Shown: positions 7,830 through 16,964 of the stretch, piece after piece
Layout: the number at the start of each line of letters is the position of its first letter
Numbering within the stretch: the first letter of the stretch is position 1
NCBI RefSeq assembly: GCF_003854275.1
Contig: NZ_QTQP01000013.1
Location: 1 to 64,000 of the forward strand
Source of the DNA: Burkholderia sp. Bp8963
Lineage (GTDB): Bacteria > Pseudomonadota > Gammaproteobacteria > Burkholderiales > Burkholderiaceae
Direction: 5' to 3'
Length of the DNA: 64,000 nt
Notes under the pieces: model-generated
Seen by the model: the letters and a program-made list of their open reading frames with translations, nothing else
Database searches by the model: none
Told to the model about the DNA's origin: nothing
Program-made: the position numbers and the translations under genes

Positions 7830-8552
7830 ATGTCCGCGATCCTGACTGTTGAAAAACTGAGCAAGCACTTCACGCTGCACGACCAGCGCAAGACCATCCC
7901 GTCCTGCGCGAATGTCTCCTTTGCCGTCGAGCCGGGCAGCCTGTCCGCGCTGATCGGCCCGACTGGCGCAGGCAAGTCGTCAGTGCTCAAGTGCATCTAC
8001 CGTACCTACCTGCCGAGTGCAGGGCGCCTGACGTTCCGTACCGCGACTGGCGAGACGGTCGATCTCGCGCAAGCATCCGAGCACGACGTGCTCGCGCTGC
8101 GCAAGCACGAGATCGGCTTCGTCACGCAGTTCCTGCACTGCCTGCCGCGCAAGGCCGCCGTCGATGTCGTGGCCGAGCCGTTGCTCGTGCGCGGCGCGAC
8201 GCGAGTCGAAGCGCGCGACAACGCGCGTGCACTGCTCGATGCGCTGAACGTGCCCGAGCGTCTTTGGCAAGTGCCGCCCGCGACCTTCTCGGGTGGCGAA
8301 AAGCAGCGCGTCAACCTCGCGCGCGGCCTGATTGCGCGTCCACGCCTGCTGCTGCTTGACGAACCGACCGCCAGCCTCGATCCGGGCACGACCGACAAGG
8401 TTGTGGAAATCCTGCAGGGGATCAAGGCGGAAGGCGTGGCGATGCTCGCGATCTTCCACCATCCCGACCTGGTGACGCGCCTCGCCGACCAGGTGATCGA
8501 ACTGGCACCGCCGGCTGTCTGCCAATCTCATTCTGAAGCGACCACACAATGA
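7830..8552 (+). CDS. phnL: C-P lyase ABC-type ATPase PhnL
   Basis: 240 residues. PhnL is the second non-transport ABC ATPase of the C-P lyase machinery. It has Walker A GPTGAGKSS, the signature FSGGEKQRVNLARG and Walker B LLLLDEPTASLD. The FVTQFLHCLPRKAAVDVVAEPLL segment is typical of PhnL rather than of importer ATPases. It follows phnK by nine bases, with GAGGTGA acting as ribosome site, and overlaps phnM by four. Confidence 0.93.
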   Translation: MSAILTVEKLSKHFTLHDQRKTIPSCANVSFAVEPGSLSALIGPTGAGKSSVLKCIYRTYLPSAGRLTFRTATGETVDLAQASEHDVLALRKHEIGFVTQFLHCLPRKAAVDVVAEPLLVRGATRVEARDNARALLDALNVPERLWQVPPATFSGGEKQRVNLARGLIARPRLLLLDEPTASLDPGTTDKVVEILQGIKAEGVAMLAIFHHPDLVTRLADQVIELAPPAVCQSHSEATTQ

Positions 8553-9703
8553 GCCGCCAACTCCTGACGAACGCCACCGTCGTTCTCGCCGACGAAGTGC
8601 GCCAAAAACTCGCCGTGCTCATCGAGGACGGCAAGATCGGCGCTCTCGACCCCGAACATACCGCCGGGGCGACCGTGATCGACCTGGATGAACATGTCCT
8701 GATGCCGGGCATGATCGACCTGCACTGCGACTCGCTCGAAAAGGAGGTTGAACCGCGTCCGGGCGTGCATTTTCCGTTCGACTTTGCTTGCGCGCAGGCC
8801 GACAAGCGCAACGCATCTGCAGGCATCACCACGGTTTTTCATGCGCTGTCCTTCGCGAACCGCGAATTTGGCGTGCGCAACAACGAAACGGCCGCGCAAA
8901 TCGGTCGCTCGATCCACGCCTGGCAAGCGCATGCGCTGATCGACAACAAGTTCCACGCGCGCTTCGAGGTAACCGACGTCACCGCCCTGCCGATTCTTGC
9001 CGCACTGACAGAAGAAGGCGTGATCGACCTGATCTCGTTCATGGACCATAGCCCCGGACAGGGTCAGTTTCGCGACATCGAGTCGTTCCGCAAGTACCTT
9101 GCGAGCGTGTACAACGCCGACGACGCCACGCTCGACGACATCATGAAGCAGAAGGCCGAGGCCGCGAAGGGCGCGATCGAGCGCATGCAGCAGCTAGCCG
9201 CGTTGGCGCGCAAGTCGGGCGTGGCGATTGCGAGCCACGACGACGACTCGGCCGCCAAGGTCAAGGTGGTGCGCGATCTCGGCGCATCCATCTCGGAGTT
9301 CCCGATCAATCTGGAAGCGGCGCAGGCCGCACGCGACAGCGGCATTGCCACGCTGTTCGGGGCACCGAACATCCTGCGCGGCAAGTCGCAGTCGGGCAAT
9401 ATGCGAGCGCTCGACGCGGTGCTGGCAGGCGTGGCGGATTGCCTTTGCGGCGACTACTCGCCCGCCTCGCTGCTGCCGGCGACATTCAAACTGCCGGAAC
9501 TTGCAGATATCTCGCTCGCGCACGCAGTAGCGCTTGTGACACGCAATCCCGCGCGGGCCGCCGGGCTGAAGGATCGCGGCGAAATCGCGGTGGGCCAGCG
9601 TGCCGATCTGGTCGCCGTACAGCGTGTGGGCGGCTTGCCGCATGCCGATCAGGTATGGTCGCGCGGAAAGCTCGTACTCGGCGCGAGCCGCGTGCATCAC
9701 TGA
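8549..9703 (+). CDS. phnM: Alpha-D-ribose 1-methylphosphonate 5-triphosphate diphosphatase PhnM
   Basis: 384-residue amidohydrolase that removes pyrophosphate from the ribosyl-phosphonate triphosphate before PhnJ acts. N-terminal metal ligands appear in MPGMIDLHCDSLEKEVEPRPG, followed by HALSFANREFGVR, SFMDHSPGQGQ and IASHDDDS, all standard PhnM blocks. The C-terminal DRGEIAVGQRADLVAV segment closes the small beta domain of the amidohydrolase fold. Translation is coupled to phnL by a four-base overlap. Confidence 0.95.
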   Translation: MSRQLLTNATVVLADEVRQKLAVLIEDGKIGALDPEHTAGATVIDLDEHVLMPGMIDLHCDSLEKEVEPRPGVHFPFDFACAQADKRNASAGITTVFHALSFANREFGVRNNETAAQIGRSIHAWQAHALIDNKFHARFEVTDVTALPILAALTEEGVIDLISFMDHSPGQGQFRDIESFRKYLASVYNADDATLDDIMKQKAEAAKGAIERMQQLAALARKSGVAIASHDDDSAAKVKVVRDLGASISEFPINLEAAQAARDSGIATLFGAPNILRGKSQSGNMRALDAVLAGVADCLCGDYSPASLLPATFKLPELADISLAHAVALVTRNPARAAGLKDRGEIAVGQRADLVAVQRVGGLPHADQVWSRGKLVLGASRVHH

Positions 9704-9713
9704 GGCCAGTCCG

Positions 9714-10271
9714 ATGCCCGGCAACCTGATCTATGTAAGCGGCCCGTCCGGCAGCGGCAAGGACAGCCTGTTGCGCTATGCGCGTGAACAGCTGTCCGTC
9801 CACGTCGGGATCTGTTTCGCTCACCGATACATCACGCGCGCGGCCGATGCCGGCGGCGAGAATCACATCGCCTTGAGCCAGGAAGAGTTCGCGGCACGTA
9901 GCAACGAGGATCTGTTTGCGCTGCAATGGGCGAGCAATGGATTGCGATACGGCATCGGAGTCGAGATCGATCTCTGGCTGGACAAGGGGCTGACCGTCGT
10001 GATGAACGGATCCCGCGAGTACCTGCCGCAGGCACGCATGCGCTATCCGCGCATTGTGCAGGTCGAAATCACGGTGCAGGATTCGATGCTGCGTGAACGC
10101 CTTCTGGCGCGCGGCCGCGAATCCATCGAGCAAGTGGAGCAGCGCTTGACGCGCAACCGCTTGCTCGAACACTTGTCCGGTCAAGCCGCAATCATCCGCA
10201 ATGACGGTGATCTCGAGCTTGGCGGGCAGGCACTGACTTCACTGATTCTCCGTTACGCGGGGCAAGCATGA
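9714..10271 (+). CDS. phnN: Ribose 1,5-bisphosphokinase PhnN
   Basis: 185-residue guanylate-kinase-like enzyme that phosphorylates ribose 1,5-bisphosphate to PRPP, recycling the ribose moiety of C-P lyase. The P-loop GPSGSGKDS is near the N-terminus, and ITRAADAGGENHIALSQEEF matches the substrate region of the family. The ATG at 9714 was chosen because it starts just before the strand leading to the P-loop and lies ten bases after the phnM stop. It overlaps phnP by four bases. Confidence 0.93.
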   Translation: MPGNLIYVSGPSGSGKDSLLRYAREQLSVHVGICFAHRYITRAADAGGENHIALSQEEFAARSNEDLFALQWASNGLRYGIGVEIDLWLDKGLTVVMNGSREYLPQARMRYPRIVQVEITVQDSMLRERLLARGRESIEQVEQRLTRNRLLEHLSGQAAIIRNDGDLELGGQALTSLILRYAGQA

Positions 10272-11077
10272 TGCGAGTCACCTTCCTCGGCACGGGAGCG
10301 GCCGGTGGCGTACCACTTTACGGCTGCGACTGCCCGGCATGTACGCGAGCGCGAGCCTTGCCGGCTTGCGTACGTCGTCCGTGCAGCGCGCTGATCGAAA
10401 CGGACACGACACGCGTTCTGGTCGATGCCGGGTTGATGGATCTGACCGAGCGTTTTCCTGCGGGCAGTCTGGATGCGATCGTGCTCACGCATTTTCATCC
10501 TGACCATGTGCAAGGGCTGTTCCATCTACGCTGGGGCGTCGGACAACCCGTCCCGACCTGGGCTCCGCCGGACAGCAACGGCTGCGCCGACCTGTATCGC
10601 AACCCTGGCCTGCTCATATTCAATCAGGCACAAAAATTCGGCTCGTTTGATATTGGCGGCCTGAGTTTCACGGCGCTGCCGCTGATCCATTCCAAACCGA
10701 CGTTCGGCTATGCGATCGAAGGGCCTGACGGCGAGCGTTTTGCCTATCTGACGGACACGGTCGGAATACCGCCTTCCACGCTGGACTGGCTGCAGGCGTG
10801 GGGACCGTTTTCCCTGGCACTCGACTGTTCGTTCCCGCCAAGCGCGCAGCCAGGCAACCACAACGACTGGGATACCGCATGTGCGCTGGTCGAGCAGCTT
10901 CGGCCAGTACGCACCTGGATGACTCATGCATCCCACACGCTCGATACATGGCTGATGGAACGAGTGGAAAACGTCATGCCAGAAGGCGTTTCGATCGCTC
11001 GGGACGGCATGGTCCACGTGCTTCTCGCTGATGCGCGGAATGGTCCGCCGTCCCACGGGGGGGCCATGGCCAATTAA
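10268..11077 (+). CDS. phnP: Phosphoribosyl 1,2-cyclic phosphodiesterase PhnP
   Basis: 269-residue metallo-beta-lactamase-fold phosphodiesterase that opens the cyclic ribose phosphate formed by PhnJ. The HxHxDH motif HFHPDH is near residue 80. C20, C22 and C25 (CDCPAC) match the structural zinc site of PhnP. DTVGIPPSTLDWL and the late MTHASHTLD supply further metal ligands. It is the last recognisable catabolic gene of the operon; the next gene follows after about 90 bases. Confidence 0.93.
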   Translation: MMRVTFLGTGAAGGVPLYGCDCPACTRARALPACVRRPCSALIETDTTRVLVDAGLMDLTERFPAGSLDAIVLTHFHPDHVQGLFHLRWGVGQPVPTWAPPDSNGCADLYRNPGLLIFNQAQKFGSFDIGGLSFTALPLIHSKPTFGYAIEGPDGERFAYLTDTVGIPPSTLDWLQAWGPFSLALDCSFPPSAQPGNHNDWDTACALVEQLRPVRTWMTHASHTLDTWLMERVENVMPEGVSIARDGMVHVLLADARNGPPSHGGAMAN

Positions 11078-11167
11078 CCCGCGCGGCATAGCTCGAATGT
11101 GTCGTCAATATTTCATTTTAATTCGCACTACGAATCACAAATAGAATCAGGAAAGGAGCATATCGAC

Positions 11168-12589
11168 ATGACATCCCGAACCACCATCAAGACCGACGCC
11201 TTGACCCGGCTCGATCACATGCCGTGGACCCGCTTCCACACCCTGCTGACCGTCGCGTTGGGAGTGGGCTGGACGCTTGACTCGTTTGAAACCAATATCA
11301 TCGGCAGCGTGTTCGGCACGATCAAGGCCCTTTGGCACCTGGATGCGGCCCAAAGCTCGCTGGCAGTGAGCGTGTGGGTGCTCGGCATTCTGGTCGGCGC
11401 GATCGCGTTCGGCTACCTGGCGGATCGTTACGGCCGCAAACGCCTGTTTCTGGCCACGCTCCTCTGGTATGCCGCGTTCAGCGTGGCAACCATCTTCGCG
11501 TGGGATTACCACTCCTTCCTCGTATTCCGCGCGCTGACTGCGCTCGCCGTGGGCGGCGAATACTCGGCGGTAACGGCCACCATGGGGGAATTCATTCCGC
11601 GCCGCAATCGCGGCCGTACCGACTCGCTGATCCTGTCCGGTTTTCCGCTCGGCGCCGTGCTCTCGGCCATTGTTTCGTACTACGCGCTCAACCACCTGTC
11701 GCCCGACCTGGCGTGGCGGGTAGGCTTTGGCCTGGGTACCACGATGGCCCTGATCTTCTTCTGGATTCGCCGCGTGATTCCCGAATCGCCTCGCTGGCTT
11801 CTGCAGCAAGGTCGCGTGGCCGAAGCTGAAGCAATCGTCGATGAAATTGCTGCATACGCAAAGGGCGCGGGGAACAGCGCGGCGACCGCGGCGCAGAAAC
11901 GCTATGAACCCACCGTGATCGTGCCGGTACACCCGACGTTCTGGCGCAACGTTGGTGAACTGGCTGGACGCTATTGCGGTCCGTGCAGCCTCGCCAGTGC
12001 GCTGAACTTCTCGCAGGCCGCGGTTGTATATGGCGTACTGTCGTTGATGGCGCTCGTTATTCTGCCGTACATGAAAGTACCGACTGCTGCCATGCCGATC
12101 TACTATATTTTCGGCAACCTGGCGGCACTGCTCGGCGGCCTGCTGGCGTCACTTGTGCTTGAGTCGTGGGGGCGTCGCGCGTCGCTGTTCACGAGCTACA
12201 CGTTCACCGTGCTTGCCATTCTGCTGGTGTTCTTTGCAAAATCCTTGCCTTCCATGGTGTTCGGCTACTGCCTCATCCAGTTTGGCGTGACGTGGGGGTA
12301 CATATCGGCTTACGTGGTTTCGGCTGAAATCCTGCCGACAAGGCTGCGCGCGTCGGGTTTGGGCGTATCCGTTGCTTTCGGTCGAGTGGGCGCGATGATT
12401 ACACCGCTTCTGCTGACCAGCGCCTTCAGCTCGACGGGCACGCCTTCCGCGCCGTTGCTCGTACTGCTGGCACTTGCGCTGCCCGGCCCGCTCGCCGCAG
12501 CAATCTGGTGGATCAAGGGACGCGAGACCCGGAATATTTCGCTCGAAGAAGGTAGCGACGACGCATTGACGGGCGCAGTAGCGCAGTAA
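11168..12589 (+). CDS. MFS transporter linked to the phn cluster
   Basis: Inner-membrane major facilitator protein of 473 residues from ATG 11168, which has AAGGAG nine bases upstream. A GTG at 11099 would extend the frame but has no ribosome site. About twelve hydrophobic segments are visible. The loop motif GYLADRYGRKR (MFS motif A) and PESPRWLLQQGR place it with sugar/aromatic-acid type symporters. DSFETNIIGSVFG in helix 1 resembles metabolite:H+ symporters. Because the cluster has no phnCDE importer, this protein is the best local candidate for phosphonate uptake; substrate unknown. Confidence 0.88.
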   Translation: MTSRTTIKTDALTRLDHMPWTRFHTLLTVALGVGWTLDSFETNIIGSVFGTIKALWHLDAAQSSLAVSVWVLGILVGAIAFGYLADRYGRKRLFLATLLWYAAFSVATIFAWDYHSFLVFRALTALAVGGEYSAVTATMGEFIPRRNRGRTDSLILSGFPLGAVLSAIVSYYALNHLSPDLAWRVGFGLGTTMALIFFWIRRVIPESPRWLLQQGRVAEAEAIVDEIAAYAKGAGNSAATAAQKRYEPTVIVPVHPTFWRNVGELAGRYCGPCSLASALNFSQAAVVYGVLSLMALVILPYMKVPTAAMPIYYIFGNLAALLGGLLASLVLESWGRRASLFTSYTFTVLAILLVFFAKSLPSMVFGYCLIQFGVTWGYISAYVVSAEILPTRLRASGLGVSVAFGRVGAMITPLLLTSAFSSTGTPSAPLLVLLALALPGPLAAAIWWIKGRETRNISLEEGSDDALTGAVAQ

Positions 12590-12616
12590 AGCCTGAGCGA
12601 CGCCTCACATAGCAAA

Positions 12617-13657
12617 GTGTTGGCCGAAGATCTCAATCCCGCGCCACAAGTGAACGCGACAACCGATTTCACGGCTGACGAACCGACACTCGTTCGATGT
12701 GCCCATGATTTCTTCAGCACGCACCACACGCAGCGCCGGCAACAGCTGCCGGCCTGGCGCGAGCGGATCGGGCACTTCCTCGACGTACCGATTTCCGTTG
12801 CCGAACTCGACAACGGCTTTCAGGGTTCGATCGACAGCTACAGCAGCGCGGATCTGACTTTCATGGCGTGCCGCACCGACGCCGTTTCCCAGACACGCTC
12901 GGCCTCGCGCATATCGACCGATGCCGTTCGCCGGTATGTCTTTCATGTGGCCGTGGAAGGCATGATCGAAACCTCGACCGGCTTGTATCCGAAACGGATT
13001 GCAACGCAATCGGCGCCAGGCGTGCTCGCGCTCGACATGGGCCAGCCCATGTCGATGACGCGCGCACGATGCCATCTGCTCGCGCTATTCGTCCCCCGCG
13101 CGCTCATCGAGTCGGTCATTCCGGAGCCCGAGTCGATTCATGGCCGTGTCATCGAATATCGTTCGCCGCTCGCGCGCCTGATTCCCGGGCAACTGAGCGA
13201 TCTGCAGCGGAACCTGCCCCGGATGAGCGCAAGCGACGCTTACAACGCGATGCACAATTGCGCGCTGCTTATCGCGGCGGCCTTCGGCCAAGAGGCACAA
13301 CTGACCGGAAACGCACGCGCTGCCGCGCGCGCTGCGGTCATCGGCACGCTGCGACGGTACGTGGACGCCAACCTGCACGACTCCGATCTCACGCCCGAGC
13401 GCGTGCTGCGCGTTTCGCAGTTGTCGCGCCCAACGCTGTACCGGATGTTCGAGCACGAAGGGGGGCTTGCCGCCTATATCCGCAACCGCCGCTTGATGCA
13501 GGCCGCCGCCGACCTGCGCAACTTTCCGGATAAACGCGTCGTCGAGATCGCATACAGCCTCGGCTTCAAGAGCGCGAGCGAATTCAATCGCGCGTTCCGG
13601 CGCGCGTATGACATGCCGCCACTCGAATTCCGCTACTTCGCGCTTCCGACGCGCTGA
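12617..13657 (+). CDS. AraC-family transcriptional regulator
   Basis: 346 residues from GTG 12617. The C-terminal 100 residues hold two helix-turn-helix motifs (VSQLSRPTLYRMFEHEGGLAAYIRNRR, then VVEIAYSLGFKSASEFNRAFRRAYDMPP). The N-terminal 200 residues resemble AraC-binding-like effector domains. It follows the MFS gene by 27 bases on the same strand, so it is probably cotranscribed with the end of the phn cluster and may adjust it to a specific phosphonate. Start choice is uncertain because no clear Shine-Dalgarno is seen. Confidence 0.85.
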   Translation: MLAEDLNPAPQVNATTDFTADEPTLVRCAHDFFSTHHTQRRQQLPAWRERIGHFLDVPISVAELDNGFQGSIDSYSSADLTFMACRTDAVSQTRSASRISTDAVRRYVFHVAVEGMIETSTGLYPKRIATQSAPGVLALDMGQPMSMTRARCHLLALFVPRALIESVIPEPESIHGRVIEYRSPLARLIPGQLSDLQRNLPRMSASDAYNAMHNCALLIAAAFGQEAQLTGNARAAARAAVIGTLRRYVDANLHDSDLTPERVLRVSQLSRPTLYRMFEHEGGLAAYIRNRRLMQAAADLRNFPDKRVVEIAYSLGFKSASEFNRAFRRAYDMPPLEFRYFALPTR

Positions 13658-13793
13658 CACGCGCCTTCGACGAAGCCCGCGCGCCGGCAGGAACGGAATC
13701 TGCTCAGCCCGCATGTACCGCCGAGCCGTCACCGGCACGCGTCGCCGCCCCCGGGCGCCCCCCGGCGCTTCGGGTCATGTCGTGATCGAACGG

Positions 13794-14924
13794 CTATTGC
13801 GCGCCCGATCCGCACCCTGCCGTGTCGAACAACGCTGCGAGCCCGCAAGCCGACGAGTAGATCCGGTAGCTCGAGTGCGCGACACCGCGCGCCTCGAGCA
13901 CGCGATGGGGCGTGCGCGGGTCGAGCGTGCGGACATACGCGGCGAACGCCTGTCCGCGCGCGTAGCGCGTCGCCCCCTGTGCCTCGGCGCCGCAGGACCG
14001 GTCGAGCCCGTCCGCGTCGGGCACGGCGTCGTCCGTACCCAGCAGATAGACGACATCGCGCCGCAGGTAGTCCGCTTGCAGTTCGGCGACGGAAGCCTCT
14101 GCGGAGACGTAGGCGGGCACGCCGCTTCCGAGCCCGTAGTTCCACCGCTCGAATGACGGACATCGTCGCGCGTCGAACGGCACGAACGCCCCGCTCGAAT
14201 CGGGGCGCGCGTCCGTGAAGTAGAGGTAGGTCGACGGGTTCGCGACGACATAGCGGACATGGATGGGCGCGTGCCCGAGCACCGCTTCGCCGTGGCCGAC
14301 GACTGCGTAGCGCTGGACGAACTGTCCGCCCGCGGAATGTCCGGCCAGCACGATCGTGTCGAGGTTCGGAAAGATCATGCGATCGGCCAGGCGCCTGAAG
14401 ATCTCGTCGACGACCTGAAACGAGCTGATTGCCGCGCCGTCATTGGACGGACGGCCCTGGTGCCAGTCGTTCTGGCGCCAGCGCGCGATGCTGGCCGGCA
14501 GATGATGGGCGGCGACGTCTTTCGCAGTCAGGAACTGCGGGGTGATCACAAGCGCGCCGTCTGCCGCCGTGCCGGCGACCTTCGCGGCATGCTCACCGGA
14601 ACGCAGGTCGCGCCGAGGCCAGCCGGGGATCACGACGATCGCGCGCGTCACGTCGGCCTGCGGGCGCGTCCAGTCCCGCGATACCGCAATGGGTATCTCG
14701 ACAGGTCCCGCCGGGGACGGCACGGCGAGGCGCCCGCTCTGCACGACGGGAACGGGACTGTCGGCGACTTCGCGCTCCGGCGTGAAGCGCGTACCCGGAT
14801 GCCCGGGGGCGCTGGCGGCGTCGCCCCCGCCGCCGGCGACGGCCGCTGTGGACGCGGCCAACGCGGCAAGCAACGCGCAGATGAAACGGCAGAACGGACG
14901 CACGGCGAGCCCCCTCCACATCAT
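13794..14924 (-). CDS. Exported alpha/beta hydrolase
   Basis: 376 residues. A signal peptide is clear: basic start, hydrophobic FICALLAALAASTAAVA and a probable AxA cleavage site. The mature part has the nucleophile elbow GHSAGG near residue 195 and the alpha/beta core AIVVIPGWPRRD. A late acidic residue (LGTDDAVPDAD) and a terminal histidine (GVAHSS) could complete the triad. The many cysteines suit a periplasmic or secreted protein. It converges with the AraC gene on its left. Lipase or esterase activity is likely; no substrate can be named. Confidence 0.8.
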   Translation of the reverse strand: MMWRGLAVRPFCRFICALLAALAASTAAVAGGGGDAASAPGHPGTRFTPEREVADSPVPVVQSGRLAVPSPAGPVEIPIAVSRDWTRPQADVTRAIVVIPGWPRRDLRSGEHAAKVAGTAADGALVITPQFLTAKDVAAHHLPASIARWRQNDWHQGRPSNDGAAISSFQVVDEIFRRLADRMIFPNLDTIVLAGHSAGGQFVQRYAVVGHGEAVLGHAPIHVRYVVANPSTYLYFTDARPDSSGAFVPFDARRCPSFERWNYGLGSGVPAYVSAEASVAELQADYLRRDVVYLLGTDDAVPDADGLDRSCGAEAQGATRYARGQAFAAYVRTLDPRTPHRVLEARGVAHSSYRIYSSACGLAALFDTAGCGSGAQ

Positions 14925-14961
14925 CGTCGACGGGTTGCAGGCCAGCCGTCGCCGTCGCGCT

Positions 14962-15163
14962 TCAGGCCGCCTGCACGTCGAGTGTGCGCCCCGGTATCGC
15001 GTCGAGCAACATGCGCGTGTACGGATGCTGCGGCGCGCGCCACAGGTCGCGATGGTCGCCGCTTTCTACGATCCGGCCGCGCTGCATCACGTGCACGCGG
15101 TCCGCGATATAGCGGACGACTGACAGGTCGTGCGACATGAACAGGAGTGCGAGGCCGACGAAC
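14962..15163 (-). pseudogene. Remnant of an oligopeptide/dipeptide ABC ATPase
   Basis: The last about 65 residues of an OppF/DppD-like ATPase are recognisable: LLFMSHDLSVVRYIADRVHV, then RGRIVES and HPYTRMLLDAIP. The Walker motifs and signature are gone; the sequence upstream in this frame is unrelated. It lies between the exported hydrolase and a divergent AraC gene and marks a deletion scar. Confidence 0.75.
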
Positions 15164-15331
15164 GCCACCGGCAGCGCATGCGGACGGATTGCGCAGCAGC
15201 AGCCACGTGCCCGGCCGTGCCGGGGCAGCGGCCGGCACGCCTGCACGGGAATATGCTTTCCATGTTTTGTTCTTTTGAGCGGCGCGGCGCAGCCCGTAGC
15301 ATGACCGGATCAAACTCCGTCCAGTGTCGGA

Positions 15332-16291
15332 ATGTCCGCGCATACAGACAAAGTCGTGCATTGGCTGTTATCCAGCCTCGAGCCCAGGAGCCAGCTTTTT
15401 CATGTCGGCCAGTATTGCGGCGACTGGCAGGCATCGACCGCCGGTCGCGCGAAGGCAAGCTTCCACGTGATCCTGCACGGTACGGCGTGGCTTCACTTCG
15501 CCGATGGCCGCAAGAGCCTGCCTGTTTCCGAAGGAGAAGCGGTATTTCTGCTGCGTGACGTGCCGCACTGGCTCTCGCCGACCGCAGTCCACCCGGACGT
15601 CCGCACTATCGCCGACGACCAGCCGATCGAGCGTCGCGGGACGATGCAACCGCTCGATGAACCGGCAAGCGATAGCGTCGGCCTCGCTTGCGGTTTCATT
15701 GAATTCCAGTCCGCCGTCTCGCGCACGATTGTGTCGCTCTTCCCGGAATTCCTGATCGTCCGGCACGGCGACGCCGCATATCAAAGTATCCACGGCCTGT
15801 TCGATCTCATTCGCGACGAAGGCAAGCATGGTATCGACGCGCCGTCGCCGTTGATCGACCGACTGGTCGAACTGCTGCTGTTCTACGCGGTCCGGGACGC
15901 CGCGCAGCACGACACCGTCGCCAGCGGACTCGCGTCGCTCATGCAACGAACCGGCTTCAGCACGCTCGTGGCCGCCATCATCGACGCGCCCGGCGATGCG
16001 TGGACAACCGATTCGATGGCCGCGTTCACCCATATGTCGCGCACGGCGTTCCACAAGCACTTCAGCGAGGCGTCGGGCCATCCGCCGATGCAGTTCGTGA
16101 CGCTGCTTCGCATGCGGCTCGCGGCAGACCTGCTGCAGCAGGGTTTGCCCATCTCGCGTGCCAGCGAACAGGTCGGTTACCAGTCGGAATCCGCGTTTGC
16201 CCATGCGTTCAAACGCACGATGGGCATGCAGCCCGGCGCATGGCGCCGTGAGCGCGACAGTCTGTCGAAATCGGCGGCGCGCCTGCACTAG
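15332..16291 (+). CDS. AraC-family regulator with cupin-type sensor domain
   Basis: 319 residues. The N-terminal half has a cupin-like pattern (FHVILHGTAWLHFADGRKS, then EGEAVFLLRDVPHWLSP) seen in AraC regulators that control redox or catabolic operons. The C-terminus has the paired helix-turn-helix: MAAFTHMSRTAFHKHFSEAS, then ISRASEQVGYQSESAFAHAFKR. It precedes the AhpD-like/dehydrogenase/ABC importer operon on the same strand by about 100 bases and is the obvious candidate activator for it. Confidence 0.87.
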   Translation: MSAHTDKVVHWLLSSLEPRSQLFHVGQYCGDWQASTAGRAKASFHVILHGTAWLHFADGRKSLPVSEGEAVFLLRDVPHWLSPTAVHPDVRTIADDQPIERRGTMQPLDEPASDSVGLACGFIEFQSAVSRTIVSLFPEFLIVRHGDAAYQSIHGLFDLIRDEGKHGIDAPSPLIDRLVELLLFYAVRDAAQHDTVASGLASLMQRTGFSTLVAAIIDAPGDAWTTDSMAAFTHMSRTAFHKHFSEASGHPPMQFVTLLRMRLAADLLQQGLPISRASEQVGYQSESAFAHAFKRTMGMQPGAWRRERDSLSKSAARLH

Positions 16292-16397
16292 CAAAAACCG
16301 CGTCGCGGGACAAACGCACAGGAATCGCGAACGTTCGCGCATTGTCCGGCAGCAGGCCAGCCTCGACAATGATCTCACCGCTTCCCTGGAGAAACCT

Positions 16398-16964
16398 GTG
16401 AGCCGCCTGCCCCTGCCAACCGTCGACAGCGCCCCCGCTGCAAGCCAGCCGTTCCTGGAAAAGTCGCTGCGCGCGAACGGCTTCCTGCCGAACCTCGTTC
16501 GCTCGCTCGCCAATGCGCCCGTCGCCCTCGAAACCTACCTGACCGTCTCCGAGATCAACAGCCGCGCGGGCCTCACGTTCGCCGAGCGCGAGGCTGTGCA
16601 GATCACCGCGGCGGCCGTTCACGGCTGCGGTTTCTGCGTGGCCGGACACACCGCCGCGGCGCTCAAGAAGGCCAACATCGATCGTGCCGACGTCGACGCG
16701 TTGCGCAACGGCACGCCCGCCCCCGATACACGGCTGGCCGCTGTCGCCGAATTCACGCGCGCGGTGATCGCCACGCGCGGTGCGGTTGCCGACGACGCGC
16801 TCGACGCCTTCATCGCAGCCGGCTTCACCGAAGCCAACGCGCTCGAGGTGGTGCTCGGCGTCAGCCTCGCGACACTGTGCAACTTCGCAAACAACCTGTC
16901 GCGCAACGAACTCAACCCGGAACTGGCCGCATACCGATGGGAACCTCAAACGCAGGCCGCCTGA
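16398..16964 (+). CDS. AhpD-like / carboxymuconolactone decarboxylase family protein
   Basis: 188 residues from GTG 16398, where a GGAG-type site lies ten bases upstream; a longer in-frame reading is possible but has poor family fit. It contains the redox CxxC of AhpD-type proteins, HGCGFCVAGHT, in the usual position after an acidic helix (FAEREAVQITAAAVHGC). Such proteins act as peroxidase partners or small-molecule isomerases. Its 3' end overlaps the next gene by 28 bases, showing tight coupling with the dehydrogenase and importer. Confidence 0.85.
   Translation: MSRLPLPTVDSAPAASQPFLEKSLRANGFLPNLVRSLANAPVALETYLTVSEINSRAGLTFAEREAVQITAAAVHGCGFCVAGHTAAALKKANIDRADVDALRNGTPAPDTRLAAVAEFTRAVIATRGAVADDALDAFIAAGFTEANALEVVLGVSLATLCNFANNLSRNELNPELAAYRWEPQTQAA

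Noticed and set aside
15368-16513. A 381-codon minus-strand frame under the AraC and AhpD-like genes
   Set aside because: The opposite strand carries clear domains; this frame has none.
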